Source of the DNA: Pseudorhizobium xiangyangii
Lineage (GTDB): Bacteria; Pseudomonadota; Alphaproteobacteria; Rhizobiales; Rhizobiaceae
Reading direction: 5' to 3'
Length of the DNA: 64,000 nucleotides
NCBI RefSeq assembly: GCF_020531965.1
Contig: NZ_JAJAWH010000003.1
Location: 62,001 to 126,000 of the forward strand
Both the position numbers and the translations under genes were made by a program. The first letter of the stretch is position 1. Every line of letters begins with the position of its first letter. Under the pieces are notes generated by a model, which was not told the DNA's origin, did not search any database, and saw only the letters and a program-made list of their open reading frames with translations. Below are positions 18,536-27,971 of the stretch, piece by piece.

Positions 18536-19659
18536 TTCGGCACCCAGCGGCTGAAAAGGGATGTTGAGAGCGCGCGGCCCGGCGTCTTTCCGTCCAGTCC
18601 GGCCTCCCGTATGACGAGTTCGCCGGATTCTACCGCTCCACCTGCGCCACGCATTGTCTCGCGCATCAGTTCATGGATGGAGTAGAAGCTCGCGCGGATG
18701 GAATACGCGGTCAGGACGAGCCCTATCGCCTTCGGCGAAAGCAGTTCGCGGCAGATATCCAGCATAAGCGGCAGATGATCGAAAAGTTGCCACACCTCTC
18801 CGTTCGGACCTCGGCCGAATTTCGGCGGGTCGGTGAGGATGATGTCGTATCGGCTGCCGCGGCGCTCTTCACGCTGAATAAACTTCATGGCGTCTTCGCA
18901 GATCCACCGGATCGGCGCTTTTTCCAGCCGGCTCAGCGCCTGGTTTTCCCGTGCCCAGCCGATCGCCTTCTTCGAGGCATCGACATGGGTGACTTCCGCA
19001 CCCGCTGCGGCCGCAACGAGCGAAGCGACACCCGTATAACCGAACAGGTTCAGAACCTTGACCGGCCGACCGGCCGCCTCGACCTGTCGCTTCATCCACT
19101 CCCAGTGGACGATCTGTTCCGGAAAGACCCCAACATGCCGAAACGACGTGAACCGGCCGAGAAAGTCGACGCCGAGAAGCGACAATGGCCAGGTTTCGCC
19201 AAGCGCATCCTTGGGAAAACGCCAACGGCCCATGCCGTCCTCTTCGGTGTCGCCGGTAAAGACGGCATCCACTTTTTCCCATGTCGATGGCGCCAGGGAT
19301 GGCTGCCACAGCGCCTGGGCCTCCGGTCGCACGATGCGATACGGGCCATATTGCTCCAGCTTCAGCGCATTTCCGCTGTCGATCAGGTGAAAATCGCCAG
19401 CCCCGGAGGATTCCAGTATTACCGGCACCCGCTCCGCCGGACGCTCTCCGGAACGGGTCACGAGAGCCCGCTGCGGAACTGCTTCCTCCGGCGGGGCCTT
19501 CCTGGTCACTGGCGACGGACGGCGTTCAGGCGCGCCTGAACCGGGCTGCCTGTTCGCAGGCCCGGAACCGCCGCTCTTGCCGGGCCTCCTGTCGGGGCGT
19601 CTTTCCCTGTTTTTCAATCTGCTGACCCGCTTGCTTAGAACTTTCCGTGCAAATAGCAC
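18532..19659 (-). CDS. Class I SAM-dependent RNA methyltransferase (RlmI/RlmK-like)
   Basis: The methyltransferase core has VLNLFGYTGVASLVAAAAGA (motif I), VTHVDASKKAIGWARENQ (motif II) and the catalytic-type ILTDPPKFGRGP (motif IV), matching the RlmI/RlmK group that makes m5C or m2G in 23S rRNA. No PUA domain is evident; the N-terminal 100 residues are a basic Pro/Arg/Gly-rich tail likely disordered. The frame is open to 19845, but that would overlap the divergent CoxG-like gene that starts at 19728. I place the start at GTG 19659 (375 residues), without a strong ribosome-binding site, so the N-terminus is uncertain. Substrate is inferred only at family level. Confidence 0.82.
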   Translation of the reverse strand: MLFARKVLSKRVSRLKNRERRPDRRPGKSGGSGPANRQPGSGAPERRPSPVTRKAPPEEAVPQRALVTRSGERPAERVPVILESSGAGDFHLIDSGNALKLEQYGPYRIVRPEAQALWQPSLAPSTWEKVDAVFTGDTEEDGMGRWRFPKDALGETWPLSLLGVDFLGRFTSFRHVGVFPEQIVHWEWMKRQVEAAGRPVKVLNLFGYTGVASLVAAAAGAEVTHVDASKKAIGWARENQALSRLEKAPIRWICEDAMKFIQREERRGSRYDIILTDPPKFGRGPNGEVWQLFDHLPLMLDICRELLSPKAIGLVLTAYSIRASFYSIHELMRETMRGAGGAVESGELVIREAGLDGKTPGRALSTSLFSRWVPK

Positions 19660-19727
19660 TGGCCCGCCACTTGGCAAAGCGCTTTCCCCTGCCCTAACTT
19701 CATCTGAGGATCTGGGAGGAGGCCGGC

Positions 19728-20180
19728 ATGGACATTGAAGGCGAGGAACGGATCGTCGCGCCACGCGACATTGTGTGGGCTGCGTTGAACGATCCGGAAA
19801 TTCTGAAGCAATGCGTTCCCGGCTGCCAGAGCCTGGAGCAGACATCTCCGACGGAACTCGTCACCACCGTCCGGATCAAGATCGGCCCGGTAGCTGCAAA
19901 CTTCAACGGCGAAATCACGCTCTCCAACATCAACGCACCGGAGAGCTATACCATTTCCGGTGAGGGCAAGGGCGGGATCGCGGGCTTCGGCAAGGGATCG
20001 GCGGATGTGTCACTCGTCGAAGATGGGGTGGAAACCATTCTGAAATACACCGCAAAGGCGCAAGTGGGCGGCAAAATCGCGCAGTTGGGTTCGCGACTGA
20101 TCGATTCAGCTTCACGAAAACTGGCACAGCAGTTTTTCGCCGACTTTAATGTCGCAGTGGCGGCCAAGGTTGCAGGCTGA
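19728..20180 (+). CDS. SRPBCC/CoxG-family protein (carbon monoxide dehydrogenase subunit G-like)
   Basis: 150 residues with GGAGGAGG-type ribosome-binding site. The opening MDIEGEERIVAPRDIVWAALNDPEIL and LKQCVPGCQSLEQ are typical of the CoxG subset of the START/Bet v1 fold. No CO dehydrogenase large, medium or small subunits are nearby, so a role in CO oxidation is not supported by context; stand-alone CoxG proteins are common and of unknown function. CoxG of carboxydotrophs is reported to anchor the enzyme to the membrane. A hairpin follows at 20242-20264. Confidence 0.85.
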   Translation: MDIEGEERIVAPRDIVWAALNDPEILKQCVPGCQSLEQTSPTELVTTVRIKIGPVAANFNGEITLSNINAPESYTISGEGKGGIAGFGKGSADVSLVEDGVETILKYTAKAQVGGKIAQLGSRLIDSASRKLAQQFFADFNVAVAAKVAG

Positions 20181-20241
20181 CGGGCCGGCGGTCACCGCGT
20201 CAGCGACGATAAACGTGTCGTTTTCCTGTCCTTTGACAGCA

Positions 20242-20264
20242 CATGGCCGGGAGCCTCGGCCATG
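20242..20264 (+). terminator. Hairpin after the CoxG-like gene
   Basis: Arms 20242-20249 and 20257-20264 (8 bp, CATGGCCG/CGGCCATG) with a 7-nt loop lie 62 nt after the stop. There is no U-tract on the plus strand, so this is only a possible terminator. Confidence 0.4.
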
Positions 20265-20430
20265 CAAAAACCGCAGAAATGCGCGGGATTCGGCCTATTT
20301 ATTAACAACAGATTGACTTTCCAACCCCATGCGTTTAGAAGCCCGCCGCAATCGCAACGGACGTAGCAAAAACCTTATTCCCTGAAATCCAGTCACGTTT
20401 TCAAAAACACCCTTGTGCCATGCGAAGCGC

Positions 20431-20459
20431 TTGGATGAGGGGGAAGCTTGGCGTAGACT
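20431..20459 (+). promoter_or_regulatory. Possible sigma-70 promoter of hpf
   Basis: TTGGAT and TAGACT hexamers with exactly 17 bp between them, 35 nt before the hpf ATG. An upstream pair (TTGACT 20313, TAGAAG 20336) also has 17-bp spacing. Both are only moderate matches and the choice is a guess. Confidence 0.3.
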
Positions 20460-20494
20460 GGAACACGCAAGTCACGACAAGAAGGAACTAATCC

Positions 20495-21070
20495 ATGAGT
20501 GTGCGTGTGTCTGGTAAACAGATGGAAATCGGTGACTCGTTCCGCCAGCGGATCGAGGACCACATCGGCGAGGCGGTCACGAAATACTTCGACGGGGGGT
20601 ATTCGGGCCAGGTGATCGTGGAGAAATCCGGGTCACGCTTTGCAGCGGACTGCAAGGTTCACCTCGACACCGGTATCGTTCTGCATGCGGCTGGCCAGGC
20701 GAATGATCCGCAGCTTAGCTTCGACGCCGCCGCCCAGCGGATCGAGAAGCGTCTGCGCCGTTACAAGAGGAAGTTGAAGGACCACCACGCCGGGTCGCAG
20801 GGCAACGGCCACGCCGAAATCGCTTATACCGTCATGGATGCGATTCCGGAGGAGGATGACGGGCTGCCAGATGATTTCGCTCCGACAATCGTCGCCGAAA
20901 GCTCGAAGCAGTTGAGAACAATGTCGGTCGCTACCGCCGTGATGGCGTTGGACATGACCGATGAGCCCATCCTTCTTTTCCGGAACCCCGGCAAGGAAGA
21001 CCTGAACATCGTCTATCGCCGCACTGACGGCAATATTGGTTGGATCGACTCCGCCAATATCAAAGGCTAA
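20495..21070 (+). CDS. hpf: Long-type ribosome hibernation-promoting factor
   Basis: 191 residues. The N-terminal S30Ae domain (about 1-95) begins MSVRVSGKQMEIGDSFRQRI and ends in a basic RRYKRKLKDHH segment. After a linker the C-terminal dimerisation domain (about 130-188) is present, with MSVATAVMALDMTDEPILLFRNP, so this is the long form that dimerises 70S ribosomes into 100S particles in stationary phase. AGAAGGAA precedes the ATG. It is followed after 66 nt by ptsN, the usual pair. rpoN is not directly upstream. Confidence 0.95.
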   Translation: MSVRVSGKQMEIGDSFRQRIEDHIGEAVTKYFDGGYSGQVIVEKSGSRFAADCKVHLDTGIVLHAAGQANDPQLSFDAAAQRIEKRLRRYKRKLKDHHAGSQGNGHAEIAYTVMDAIPEEDDGLPDDFAPTIVAESSKQLRTMSVATAVMALDMTDEPILLFRNPGKEDLNIVYRRTDGNIGWIDSANIKG

Positions 21071-21136
21071 CAAATCTGGGAGAGCGTCGGCAACGGCGCT
21101 CCCTCCACCCAAGCGGTGGTACAAAGGATGAAAAGA

Positions 21137-21601
21137 ATGGCTTTGGCAGATTTGCTGCAGCAAGATGCAATTATTCCCGCCCTCAGAGTAAATTCCAAGA
21201 AGCAGTTGCTACAGGAATTGGCCGCAAAGGCTTCCAAGCTCACCGGCGTTGCCGAGCGGGAAATCTTTGACGTCATACTGCAGCGTGAGAAACTTGGCTC
21301 CACGGGCGTTGGTCATGGGATTGCCATCCCGCATGGCAAGCTCAGCAGCATATCCACTATCAAAGGTGTGTTCGCACGGCTGGAAACGCCTATCGATTTC
21401 GAAGCGCTTGATGACGAACCCGTGGATCTGGTTTTTCTGCTTCTCGCACCGGAAGGTGCGGGTGCCGACCACCTCAAGGCTCTTTCCCGTATCGCCCGTA
21501 TTCTGCGCGATCAGGAACTGGTCAACAAACTTCGGCAGACGGATTCCGCGTCGGCCATCTATGCGTTCCTGAACGAGGAGCAGGCGTCCAACGCCGCCTG
21601 A
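21137..21601 (+). CDS. ptsN: Nitrogen-PTS EIIA protein PtsN
   Basis: 154 residues from the ATG at 21137, chosen over upstream in-frame ATGs (21116, 21128) because AAAGGA is 8 nt before it and the conserved start is MALADLLQQDAI. PTS EIIA type-2 domain with the phospho-acceptor His66 in GVGHGIAIPHGK. In the nitrogen-related PTS it receives phosphate from NPr and acts in regulation (potassium uptake, carbon/nitrogen balance, symbiosis genes) rather than sugar transport. It converges on grpE over a strong bidirectional terminator. Confidence 0.95.
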   Translation: MALADLLQQDAIIPALRVNSKKQLLQELAAKASKLTGVAEREIFDVILQREKLGSTGVGHGIAIPHGKLSSISTIKGVFARLETPIDFEALDDEPVDLVFLLLAPEGAGADHLKALSRIARILRDQELVNKLRQTDSASAIYAFLNEEQASNAA

Positions 21602-21620
21602 TCGTTCAATCTCCAATCAA

Positions 21621-21660
21621 TAAAAAGGCCGCCCCGCGTTAACGCCGGGCGGCCTTTTTA
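21621..21660. terminator. Bidirectional intrinsic terminator between ptsN and grpE
   Basis: Arms 21621-21634 (TAAAAAGGCCGCCC) and 21647-21660 (GGGCGGCCTTTTTA) are perfectly complementary. A-tract on one side and T-tract on the other give a good Rho-independent terminator in both directions. Confidence 0.92.
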
Positions 21661-21676
21661 TGTTGTTGATCAGCGA

Positions 21677-22330
21677 TCAGTTGCCAGCCTTGGCACCTTC
21701 GACTGCGGCTGCCTCCACCTTCGGGCCTCCCTTGGATACCCCGACCATGGCCGGCCGCAGGACGCGGTCACCAATGGTGAAGCCCGCCTGAACCACCTGT
21801 AGGACAGTGTTGTTCGGCACTTCCTGGTTCGGAATTTCGAACATCGCCTGATGGAAATTCGGATCGAACTTTTCACCTTCGGCGTCGATCTTCTTGATCC
21901 CATGCCGCTCGAGGGCGGACAACATCGCCCGCTCCGTCAGGTCCACTCCTTCGAGAAGTGTCGTGAGCGTCTGGTCCGCAGCGGCGCGCTCGTCCAACGG
22001 CACGGCGTCAAGAGCACGACGAAGATTATCCGATACCGCCAGCATATCGCGCGCGAAAGACGCGACAGAATAGGACTTGGCATCCTTTACATCGCGCTCC
22101 GTCCGACGACGGAGATTTTCCATTTCCGCAGCCATGCGGAGGAAGCGGTCACGCAGATCGGCGTTTTCCGCCCTCAGAGCCTCTACGGGATCGATCTCGA
22201 CCTCCTGCGTTTCAGCCGCGTCATTCGCTGCTGCGTCCTGCAGCGCGGACGCCAGTGCTTCTGCAGTGTTGTCGGGGGCGGATTCATTCTTGCCCGCGTC
22301 AGGTCCGTTTTTCTTTGTTTCGTCGCTCAT
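21677..22330 (-). CDS. grpE: GrpE nucleotide exchange factor
   Basis: 217 residues from the ATG at 22330, which has GGAGAAGG two bases before it; an in-frame GTG at 22354 is also open but less likely. An acidic, Ala-rich N-terminal tail (1-55) precedes the coiled coil ([30 protein letters not shown], about 64-92) and the C-terminal beta domain with [23 protein letters not shown], the GrpE signature region. It releases ADP from DnaK. dnaK-dnaJ are not here. hrcA precedes it with an 86-nt gap on the same strand. Confidence 0.95.
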   Translation of the reverse strand: MSDETKKNGPDAGKNESAPDNTAEALASALQDAAANDAAETQEVEIDPVEALRAENADLRDRFLRMAAEMENLRRRTERDVKDAKSYSVASFARDMLAVSDNLRRALDAVPLDERAAADQTLTTLLEGVDLTERAMLSALERHGIKKIDAEGEKFDPNFHQAMFEIPNQEVPNNTVLQVVQAGFTIGDRVLRPAMVGVSKGGPKVEAAAVEGAKAGN

Positions 22331-22416
22331 GACCTTCTCCGGTGTAGTGTTCACAAAGTTGTGCCCGATATCGAGGTTTGAACCTCAAAAATCAAGGCTC
22401 GTGGGGTGTCTGCGAG

Positions 22417-23499
22417 TTAAAGCTGCTGGCGTGTCAGCCGGGCGAGGACCTGCGCGGTGTAATCCACCATCGGTACAACGCGGGAATAATTGAGGCGGGT
22501 CGGCCCGATCACTCCGACTGCGCCGACGATCCGCTCTTCCTGATCGCGGTAGGGCGCGACGATGAGCGACGAACCGGACAGCGAGAACAGCTTGTTCTCC
22601 GAGCCGATGAATATCCGCACGCCTGGTCCGCTTTCGGCGAGCTCCAGTATCTCGATCAGGCTATCCTTCTTCTCGAGATCGTCGAAGAGCATACGCAGGC
22701 GATCGAGATCCTCGGCACCCGCTATCGCTTCCAGAAGGTTCGCCCGGCCGCGGACGATGAGCTGGTTCGGCTTGCCGTCCTCCCGGCTGCCCGACCAGAC
22801 GGCCAGGCCGCGCTCCACGAGATCCTGAGACAGGACCGTCAGCTCGTTCTGTACTTGCGCCTTGAGCTTTTCGAGCTGGCCCCGAAGTTCGACAAGCGTC
22901 TGCCCGGTCAGATGAGCGTTCAGAAAATTCGCGGCCTCGGTCAACTGCGATGAGCTCACCCCGGCGGGAAGGTCGATGATGCGGTTCTCGACCTGGTTCT
23001 TTTCCCCGACGAGGACGGCGAGCGCCTTGGTGGGCTCAAGCCGGATGAACTCCACGTGCTTCAGCACGGGATCGCTCTTTGTCGTTATGACGATCCCAGC
23101 CCCGCGCGATGCCCCGGAGAGCAGGCGACTGGCCTCGTTCATCAGGCTCTCCAGCGGACGGTCCCTGCCCTCGGGGCGGATTTGCCGCTCGATACTGGTC
23201 CGCTCCTCCTCCGAAAGATCGCCAACCTGCATGAAAGCATCGACGAAAAAGCGGAGGCCGGACTGGGTGGGCAAACGGCCGGCGCTGATATGGGGCGCGT
23301 AGATGAGGCCAAGTTCTTCCAGGTCGCTCATCACGTTGCGCACGGAAGCCGGCGAGAGCGACATCGGCAAAAGACGCGACAGGTTCCTCGATCCCACCGG
23401 CTCGCCGGTCTCCAGGTAACCCTCGACGATGTTTCTGAAAATCTCGCGCGAACGGTCGTCCAGCGGTATGCCGTTGTCCCCTCGTGCCATAAAACCCAT
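22417..23499 (-). CDS. hrcA: Heat-inducible transcription repressor HrcA
   Basis: 360 residues. The N-terminal winged helix covers about 15-80 ([23 protein letters not shown] and [19 protein letters not shown] are the family blocks), followed by the GAF-like and dimerisation domains. HrcA binds CIRCE inverted repeats upstream of groESL; neither CIRCE nor groESL is in the window. It is divergent from rph and upstream of grpE, the usual hrcA-grpE order. The start MGFMARGD at 23499 is kept; the internal Met4 is an alternative. Confidence 0.95.
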   Translation of the reverse strand: MGFMARGDNGIPLDDRSREIFRNIVEGYLETGEPVGSRNLSRLLPMSLSPASVRNVMSDLEELGLIYAPHISAGRLPTQSGLRFFVDAFMQVGDLSEEERTSIERQIRPEGRDRPLESLMNEASRLLSGASRGAGIVITTKSDPVLKHVEFIRLEPTKALAVLVGEKNQVENRIIDLPAGVSSSQLTEAANFLNAHLTGQTLVELRGQLEKLKAQVQNELTVLSQDLVERGLAVWSGSREDGKPNQLIVRGRANLLEAIAGAEDLDRLRMLFDDLEKKDSLIEILELAESGPGVRIFIGSENKLFSLSGSSLIVAPYRDQEERIVGAVGVIGPTRLNYSRVVPMVDYTAQVLARLTRQQL

Positions 23500-23664
23500 T
23501 GCTCGCTTTGAAACCTCTGTTCGGCTGTAGCGAAAATATAGTCATTCGCAGCCGTCTTCGCCACATCGAAATCCCTGAACCGTGCTGCTTATGGATTACC
23601 CCTTTTCCTTTGCAAATGGCGGGGGAGCCCCTTAGAAGGCGGTACCAACTCTCGGGAGCAAGAT

Positions 23665-24381
23665 ATGCGGCCTTCAGGCAGAAAAACCGACCAGATGCGC
23701 AAGGTTTCCTTCGAGCGCAACTTTTCCAAGCATGCGGAAGGCTCTTGCCTGGTCCGTTTCGGCGACACCCATGTCCTGTGCACCGCCAGCCTTGAGGAAA
23801 AGCCCCCGGCATGGCTCCGCAACAGCGGCAAAGGCTGGGTAACGGCGGAATACGGCATGCTGCCGCGCGCCACCGGCGACCGGATGCGGCGTGAGGCAGC
23901 CTCCGGCAAGCAGGGCGGACGCACCCAGGAGATCCAGCGACTAATCGGGCGCTCGCTGCGTGCAGTCGTCGACCTGACCGCTCTCGGCGAGAAGCAGATC
24001 ACGATCGACTGTGACGTCATCCAGGCAGACGGCGGGACCCGCACGGCCGCCATCACCGGTGGCTGGATTGCTCTTCACGACTGCCTGAAGTGGATGGAAG
24101 CCCGTTCCATGGCCAAGGTGGACAAGGTCCTGAAGGATCATGTCGCCGCCATCTCCTGCGGGATCTTCGCCGGCCAGGCGGTGATTGACCTCGACTACAT
24201 CGAGGACTCCGCTGCAGAAACGGACGCCAATTTCGTCTTGACCGGTTCAGGTGGCATCGTCGAGGTTCAGGGTACGGCCGAAGGCGCGCCGTTCAGCCAG
24301 GAGGAATTCCTGTCGCTGCTGAAGCTTGCACAAGATGGCACGCAGGAACTGGTCGCCCTGCAGAAACAGGTCATCGCCTAA
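23665..24381 (+). CDS. rph: Ribonuclease PH
   Basis: 238 residues, full length for RNase PH. It starts [19 protein letters not shown], and has the phosphate-binding and active-site blocks [32 protein letters not shown] and [20 protein letters not shown] (about 113-132). It trims tRNA 3' ends by phosphorolysis. It is divergent from hrcA and starts an operon rph-VOC-rdgB-hemW with gaps of 5-11 nt. Confidence 0.96.
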   Translation: MRPSGRKTDQMRKVSFERNFSKHAEGSCLVRFGDTHVLCTASLEEKPPAWLRNSGKGWVTAEYGMLPRATGDRMRREAASGKQGGRTQEIQRLIGRSLRAVVDLTALGEKQITIDCDVIQADGGTRTAAITGGWIALHDCLKWMEARSMAKVDKVLKDHVAAISCGIFAGQAVIDLDYIEDSAAETDANFVLTGSGGIVEVQGTAEGAPFSQEEFLSLLKLAQDGTQELVALQKQVIA

Positions 24382-24392
24382 AGGAGAACCCG

Positions 24393-24800
24393 TTGATCGA
24401 CGGCGTGCTGGAGACCGCGCTCTATGCAGAGGATCTCGATGCGGCAGAGGTTTTCTACGGCGGCATCCTGCGCCTCGAACGGATCGCACGTGCCGGATCC
24501 CGGCACGTGTTTTTCCGCTGCGGACCGGGCGTCCTTTTGATCTTCAACCCCAAGGAAACCATCCAGCCGCCGCCGCCCGGCGGATTGCAGGTCCCGCCGC
24601 ACGGCTCAACGGGCCAGGGTCATGCATGCTTCCGCGTCGCTCGCGAAAATCTTGACGCCATGGCAGACAGCTTGACTGCCGCAAGCGTCGAGATCGAGAG
24701 CGACGTCATTTGGCCCAACGGCGCGCGGTCCATCTATTTCCGCGATCCAGCGGGCAACAGTCTCGAATGCGCAGAACCGGGCCTCTGGTCCATCGCCTGA
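24393..24800 (+). CDS. VOC-fold (glyoxalase/bleomycin-resistance type) protein
   Basis: 135 residues starting from TTG at 24393 with AAAGGAG at correct spacing. Two beta-alpha-beta-beta-beta units are visible: [20 protein letters not shown] at about 7-26, and later [18 protein letters not shown] at about 111-128, where the glutamate of NSLE is the usual metal ligand. Likely a metal-dependent dioxygenase, lyase or binding protein, but the substrate is unknown. It lies inside the rph-rdgB-hemW run and is probably co-transcribed. Confidence 0.82.
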   Translation: MIDGVLETALYAEDLDAAEVFYGGILRLERIARAGSRHVFFRCGPGVLLIFNPKETIQPPPPGGLQVPPHGSTGQGHACFRVARENLDAMADSLTAASVEIESDVIWPNGARSIYFRDPAGNSLECAEPGLWSIA

Positions 24801-24810
24801 GGTAGTTTCC

Positions 24811-25455
24811 ATGAGAAAGCTCGATACCAAGACCATCGTCGTCGCCAGCCACAACGCCGGCAAAATCCGCGAGATTGCGGAACTGATCGGGCCGTTCGGC
24901 TTTGCGGCCAAATCAGCCGCGGAACTGAATTTCGACGAACCCGACGAAACCGGCACGACTTTCGAGGAAAACGCCGCGATCAAGGCGCTCGCCTCCGCGA
25001 AAGCCTCCGGATTGCCGGCACTGTCCGACGACAGCGGCCTCGTCGTCGATGCGCTGGATGGTGCGCCGGGCGTCTACACCGCCGATTGGGCGGAGTGCGG
25101 TGATGGCACGCGGGATTTCGTCATGGCAATGGAGAAGGTCGAAAAGGCCCTGGCCGATAGCGGCGCCGTCAGCTCCGAGCAAAGGACTGCCCGCTTTGTC
25201 AGCGTTCTCTGCCTTGCCTGGCCGGATGGTCACACCGAGTTCTTCCGCGGCGAGGTCGAGGGCATTGTCGTATCGCCGCCGCGTGGCGACAAGGGGTTCG
25301 GCTATGATCCGGTCTTCCAACCGGCCGGCCATGACCTTACTTTCGGCGAAATGAGCTCGGACGAGAAACACGGCTGGAAGCGTGGAGAGCCGGAGGCCCT
25401 GTCGCACCGGGCCCGCGCGTTCAAACGCTTCGTCGAAACCTGCCTGGAGACCTGA
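24811..25455 (+). CDS. rdgB: dITP/XTP pyrophosphatase (HAM1/RdgB)
   Basis: 214 residues. Family motifs: [13 protein letters not shown] at about 10-22 (nucleotide-binding SHNxGK), [11 protein letters not shown] at about 49-59, [22 protein letters not shown] near 70-91, and [13 protein letters not shown] near 157-169. It hydrolyses ITP, XTP and their deoxy forms to monophosphates, keeping non-canonical purines out of DNA. Gap to hemW is 5 nt. Confidence 0.96.
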   Translation: MRKLDTKTIVVASHNAGKIREIAELIGPFGFAAKSAAELNFDEPDETGTTFEENAAIKALASAKASGLPALSDDSGLVVDALDGAPGVYTADWAECGDGTRDFVMAMEKVEKALADSGAVSSEQRTARFVSVLCLAWPDGHTEFFRGEVEGIVVSPPRGDKGFGYDPVFQPAGHDLTFGEMSSDEKHGWKRGEPEALSHRARAFKRFVETCLET

Positions 25456-25460
25456 ACCCG

Positions 25461-26639
25461 TTGAATTCCGACGCGTCCCTTCTGCCTGATACCGGTGAGC
25501 CCGGCTTTGGCATCTATGTGCATTGGCCGTTCTGTGCGGCCAAATGCCCTTATTGCGACTTCAACAGCCACGTCCGTCACCAGCCGGTCGATCAGCCCCG
25601 CTTTACCGCCGCCTTCCTCAAGGAAATGGAGACGATGCGGCGGATGAGCGGTCCGAAGACCGTCACCAGCGTTTTCCTCGGAGGCGGCACGCCATCCCTG
25701 ATGGACCCGGCCACTGTACAGGCGATCCTCGACGGCATTGCCCGCTATTGGCACGTGCCGGATTGTATCGAGATCACCATGGAAGCCAATCCGTCGAGCG
25801 TCGAGGCCGAGCGCTTCCGTGGCTACCGCGCCGCAGGCGTAAACCGGGTTTCACTTGGCGTGCAAGCACTGAACGACACCGACCTTCGCTTTCTCGGCCG
25901 CCTGCATGATGTGGCCGATGCCCTGAAGGCCATTCGGCTGGCGCGGGAAATCTTCCCGCGCATGAGCTTCGACCTCATCTACGCGCGCCCGAAACAGACG
26001 GTTCAGGCATGGGAGGCGGAATTGAAGGAGGCGATCTCCTACGCCGTCGATCATCTTTCGCTCTATCAGTTGACCATCGAGGAGGGCACGCCCTTCTTCG
26101 GCCTGCACAAGGCCGGCAAACTGATCGTGCCCGACGGGGACCAGTCCGCAGACCTCTATGAAGCGACCCAGGAGATTACCGCGCGTCACGGAATGCCGGC
26201 CTATGAGGTTTCCAACCATGCGCGGCCCGGTGCCGAAAGCCGGCACAACCTCACCTACTGGCGCTATGGCGATTACGCCGGGATCGGCCCCGGCGCGCAT
26301 GGCCGGCTGACGCGCGGCCCCTTCAAGATCGCGACTGCAACCGAGCGCCGGCCCGAGACATGGCTGGAACTCGTGGAACGGCAGGGCCACGGCATGGTGG
26401 AGCAGGAAGATCTCGGACGCGACGAACAGGCCGATGAACTTCTGCTGATGGGATTGCGGCTGACGGAAGGTGTGGATCTCGCCCGCTGGCAGCAGCTCTC
26501 AGGCCGCGACCCCGATCCGGCGCGGGAGCAGACTTTACTGGAACACGGGTTCATAGAACGCCTCGGCAACTCGCGCCTGCGCTGCACGCCGAAAGGCATG
26601 CTGGTGCTCGATGCCGTCGTTGCCGACCTCGCCTGTTGA
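25461..26639 (+). CDS. hemW: HemW-like radical SAM heme chaperone
   Basis: 392 residues, start TTG at 25461 close behind rdgB. The radical-SAM cluster motif CX3CX2C is present in PFCAAKCPYCDFNSH (about 22-36). The HNLTYWRYGDYAGIGPGAHG block near 255-275 carries the HNxxYW signature that separates HemW from true coproporphyrinogen dehydrogenase HemN. HemW binds heme and delivers it to proteins, so this is probably not a heme-synthesis enzyme although often labelled so. Last gene of the rph operon. Confidence 0.93.
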   Translation: MNSDASLLPDTGEPGFGIYVHWPFCAAKCPYCDFNSHVRHQPVDQPRFTAAFLKEMETMRRMSGPKTVTSVFLGGGTPSLMDPATVQAILDGIARYWHVPDCIEITMEANPSSVEAERFRGYRAAGVNRVSLGVQALNDTDLRFLGRLHDVADALKAIRLAREIFPRMSFDLIYARPKQTVQAWEAELKEAISYAVDHLSLYQLTIEEGTPFFGLHKAGKLIVPDGDQSADLYEATQEITARHGMPAYEVSNHARPGAESRHNLTYWRYGDYAGIGPGAHGRLTRGPFKIATATERRPETWLELVERQGHGMVEQEDLGRDEQADELLLMGLRLTEGVDLARWQQLSGRDPDPAREQTLLEHGFIERLGNSRLRCTPKGMLVLDAVVADLAC

Positions 26640-26676
26640 GGCGCGCCTCAGGCCACCACCCTATACCACGGCCCCA

Positions 26677-27270
26677 CTATGCTTTGACCGCCAACAGGTG
26701 CAGCCAGACGGTAGGTTGTTTGTCATAGGCGCCGCCTTGGCTGATCTCGAGTTCGAGAAAGGCCCACTTCCACCTCTGGCAGGCCCTGCGCAGCCATGCC
26801 TCGGATGGATAATTGTAATAACGCCCGAGAGCATCAAGCCCCTCCGCCTCACCTGCCTTGAAGCTGGCGTAAAAGACACCGCCCGGAGAAAGCGCGCGAT
26901 GGATGCGATGGAAAACGCCGTCAAGCTCGGCGCGTGGAACGTGCAGCAGACAGGCATTCGCCCAAATACCGTCTAGAGCGCAGACTGCCTCGATCTGGTC
27001 GAAGCGCAGGACGGGGACAGGAATGCCGAGACGGCGCGAAGCTTCCGCCGCCATTTCCGGCGTCCCGTCCGTTGGCGTCACCCGAAAACCACGGCGGATC
27101 ATCTCTGCGCTGTCACGGCCGTTGCCGCAGCCGAGCTCAAGAATTTCTGCGCCGGACGACAGTTTCCTCAGGAAGCGATCAAGCCAGTGCCGGCTGGGTT
27201 CTTCCGTATGGCGCGCGTAGTTCTGGGCATTTTCCGCATAAAAGCGTCCGGTTGCATCCGAATGTTTCAT
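26677..27270 (-). CDS. Class I SAM-dependent methyltransferase
   Basis: 197 residues with motif I ILELGCGNGRDSAEMIRRG at about 43-61 and a typical post-motif DGTPEMAAEASRRLG. The rest (LLHVPRAELDGVFHRIHRAL, GGVFYASFK) is the usual Methyltransf_11-like fold. Similar small proteins are often annotated as TehB-like or as unspecific methyltransferases. There are no substrate clues in context; it lies 8 nt downstream of a LysE-type exporter on the same strand. Confidence 0.85.
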   Translation of the reverse strand: MKHSDATGRFYAENAQNYARHTEEPSRHWLDRFLRKLSSGAEILELGCGNGRDSAEMIRRGFRVTPTDGTPEMAAEASRRLGIPVPVLRFDQIEAVCALDGIWANACLLHVPRAELDGVFHRIHRALSPGGVFYASFKAGEAEGLDALGRYYNYPSEAWLRRACQRWKWAFLELEISQGGAYDKQPTVWLHLLAVKA

Positions 27271-27278
27271 GCAAAGTC

Positions 27279-27896
27279 CTACCTTTGCGAGGCAAGGAGC
27301 TTCGTGCCGAAGCCGAGAAAGACCACGCCGACGCCGAGATCGATCTTTTTCCTGGCCTTGAGATAGGCCGCCGCCACCTTGCGGTGAGTGATCAGTCCGA
27401 CCAGACAGGTGTAGTAGACCGTCGAGACGGCGATCATGACGGCAATGGCGGCGAGGCCATAGAGGACGGGCGTCCCGGCCGGCATGGTGGCCGCAAAAAG
27501 CGAGGCGACGAACAGCGCCGATTTCGGATTGGCGAGATTGGTGGCCAGGCCCATGCGGTAGGCTGCCTTCAGCGGGATCTCCATCCTCGGAGCAGCGAGG
27601 TCGGCAACCTGGCCGGCCTTGCGGACATCGCGCAGGATCTTGAAGCCGAGCCAGACGAGGTAAAGCCCGCCGACGATCTTCAGCGCCACATAGGCGAAGG
27701 GCACCGCTTGGAACAGGACATTGATACCGAGCCAGCCGGCAAGACCCCAGCAGAATGTGCCGGTAATCGTGCCTGCCGCCGCCGCAATCGCCACGGCCCG
27801 CGGCGCCGTCAATGCATATCGCATGACGAGCAGCGTGTTAGGCCCAGGCGTAATGCAAGCCACCGCCCAGATGGTTGCCACCGACAGAAGAAACAT
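27279..27896 (-). CDS. LysE/RhtB-family exporter (copy 1)
   Basis: 205 residues from the ATG at 27896 (GGGGGT 6 nt upstream; a GTG two codons earlier is also in frame). Six membrane segments and the family motif TPGPNTLLVMRYAL near 16-29, plus a second conserved NPKSALFVASLF segment near 121-132. The family exports amino acids or homoserine lactones; substrate is not predictable. It probably forms a two-gene unit with the following methyltransferase. A hairpin separates it from dnaA. Confidence 0.88.
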   Translation of the reverse strand: MFLLSVATIWAVACITPGPNTLLVMRYALTAPRAVAIAAAAGTITGTFCWGLAGWLGINVLFQAVPFAYVALKIVGGLYLVWLGFKILRDVRKAGQVADLAAPRMEIPLKAAYRMGLATNLANPKSALFVASLFAATMPAGTPVLYGLAAIAVMIAVSTVYYTCLVGLITHRKVAAAYLKARKKIDLGVGVVFLGFGTKLLASQR

Positions 27897-27971
27897 GCCC
27901 ACACCCCCGACAGATCAACTTGCCAGAGATGCCCTGCAACGGCGACCCCGGTCAAGGGGTCCATACGGCGT

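Larger units (their letters stand above)
20181..20494. other. Intergenic region upstream of hpf
   Basis: 314 bp without a credible ORF. It contains a coxG-distal hairpin (20242-20264) and two sigma-70-like candidates for hpf: TTGACT at 20313-20318 with TAGAAG 17 bp later, and TTGGAT at 20431-20436 with TAGACT at 20454-20459. In most rhizobia this place is occupied by lptB-rpoN, which are not here. Confidence 0.5.

Noticed and set aside
19660-19845. N-terminal extension of the class I methyltransferase
   Set aside because: The extra 62 codons overlap the divergent CoxG-like gene and have no family similarity.
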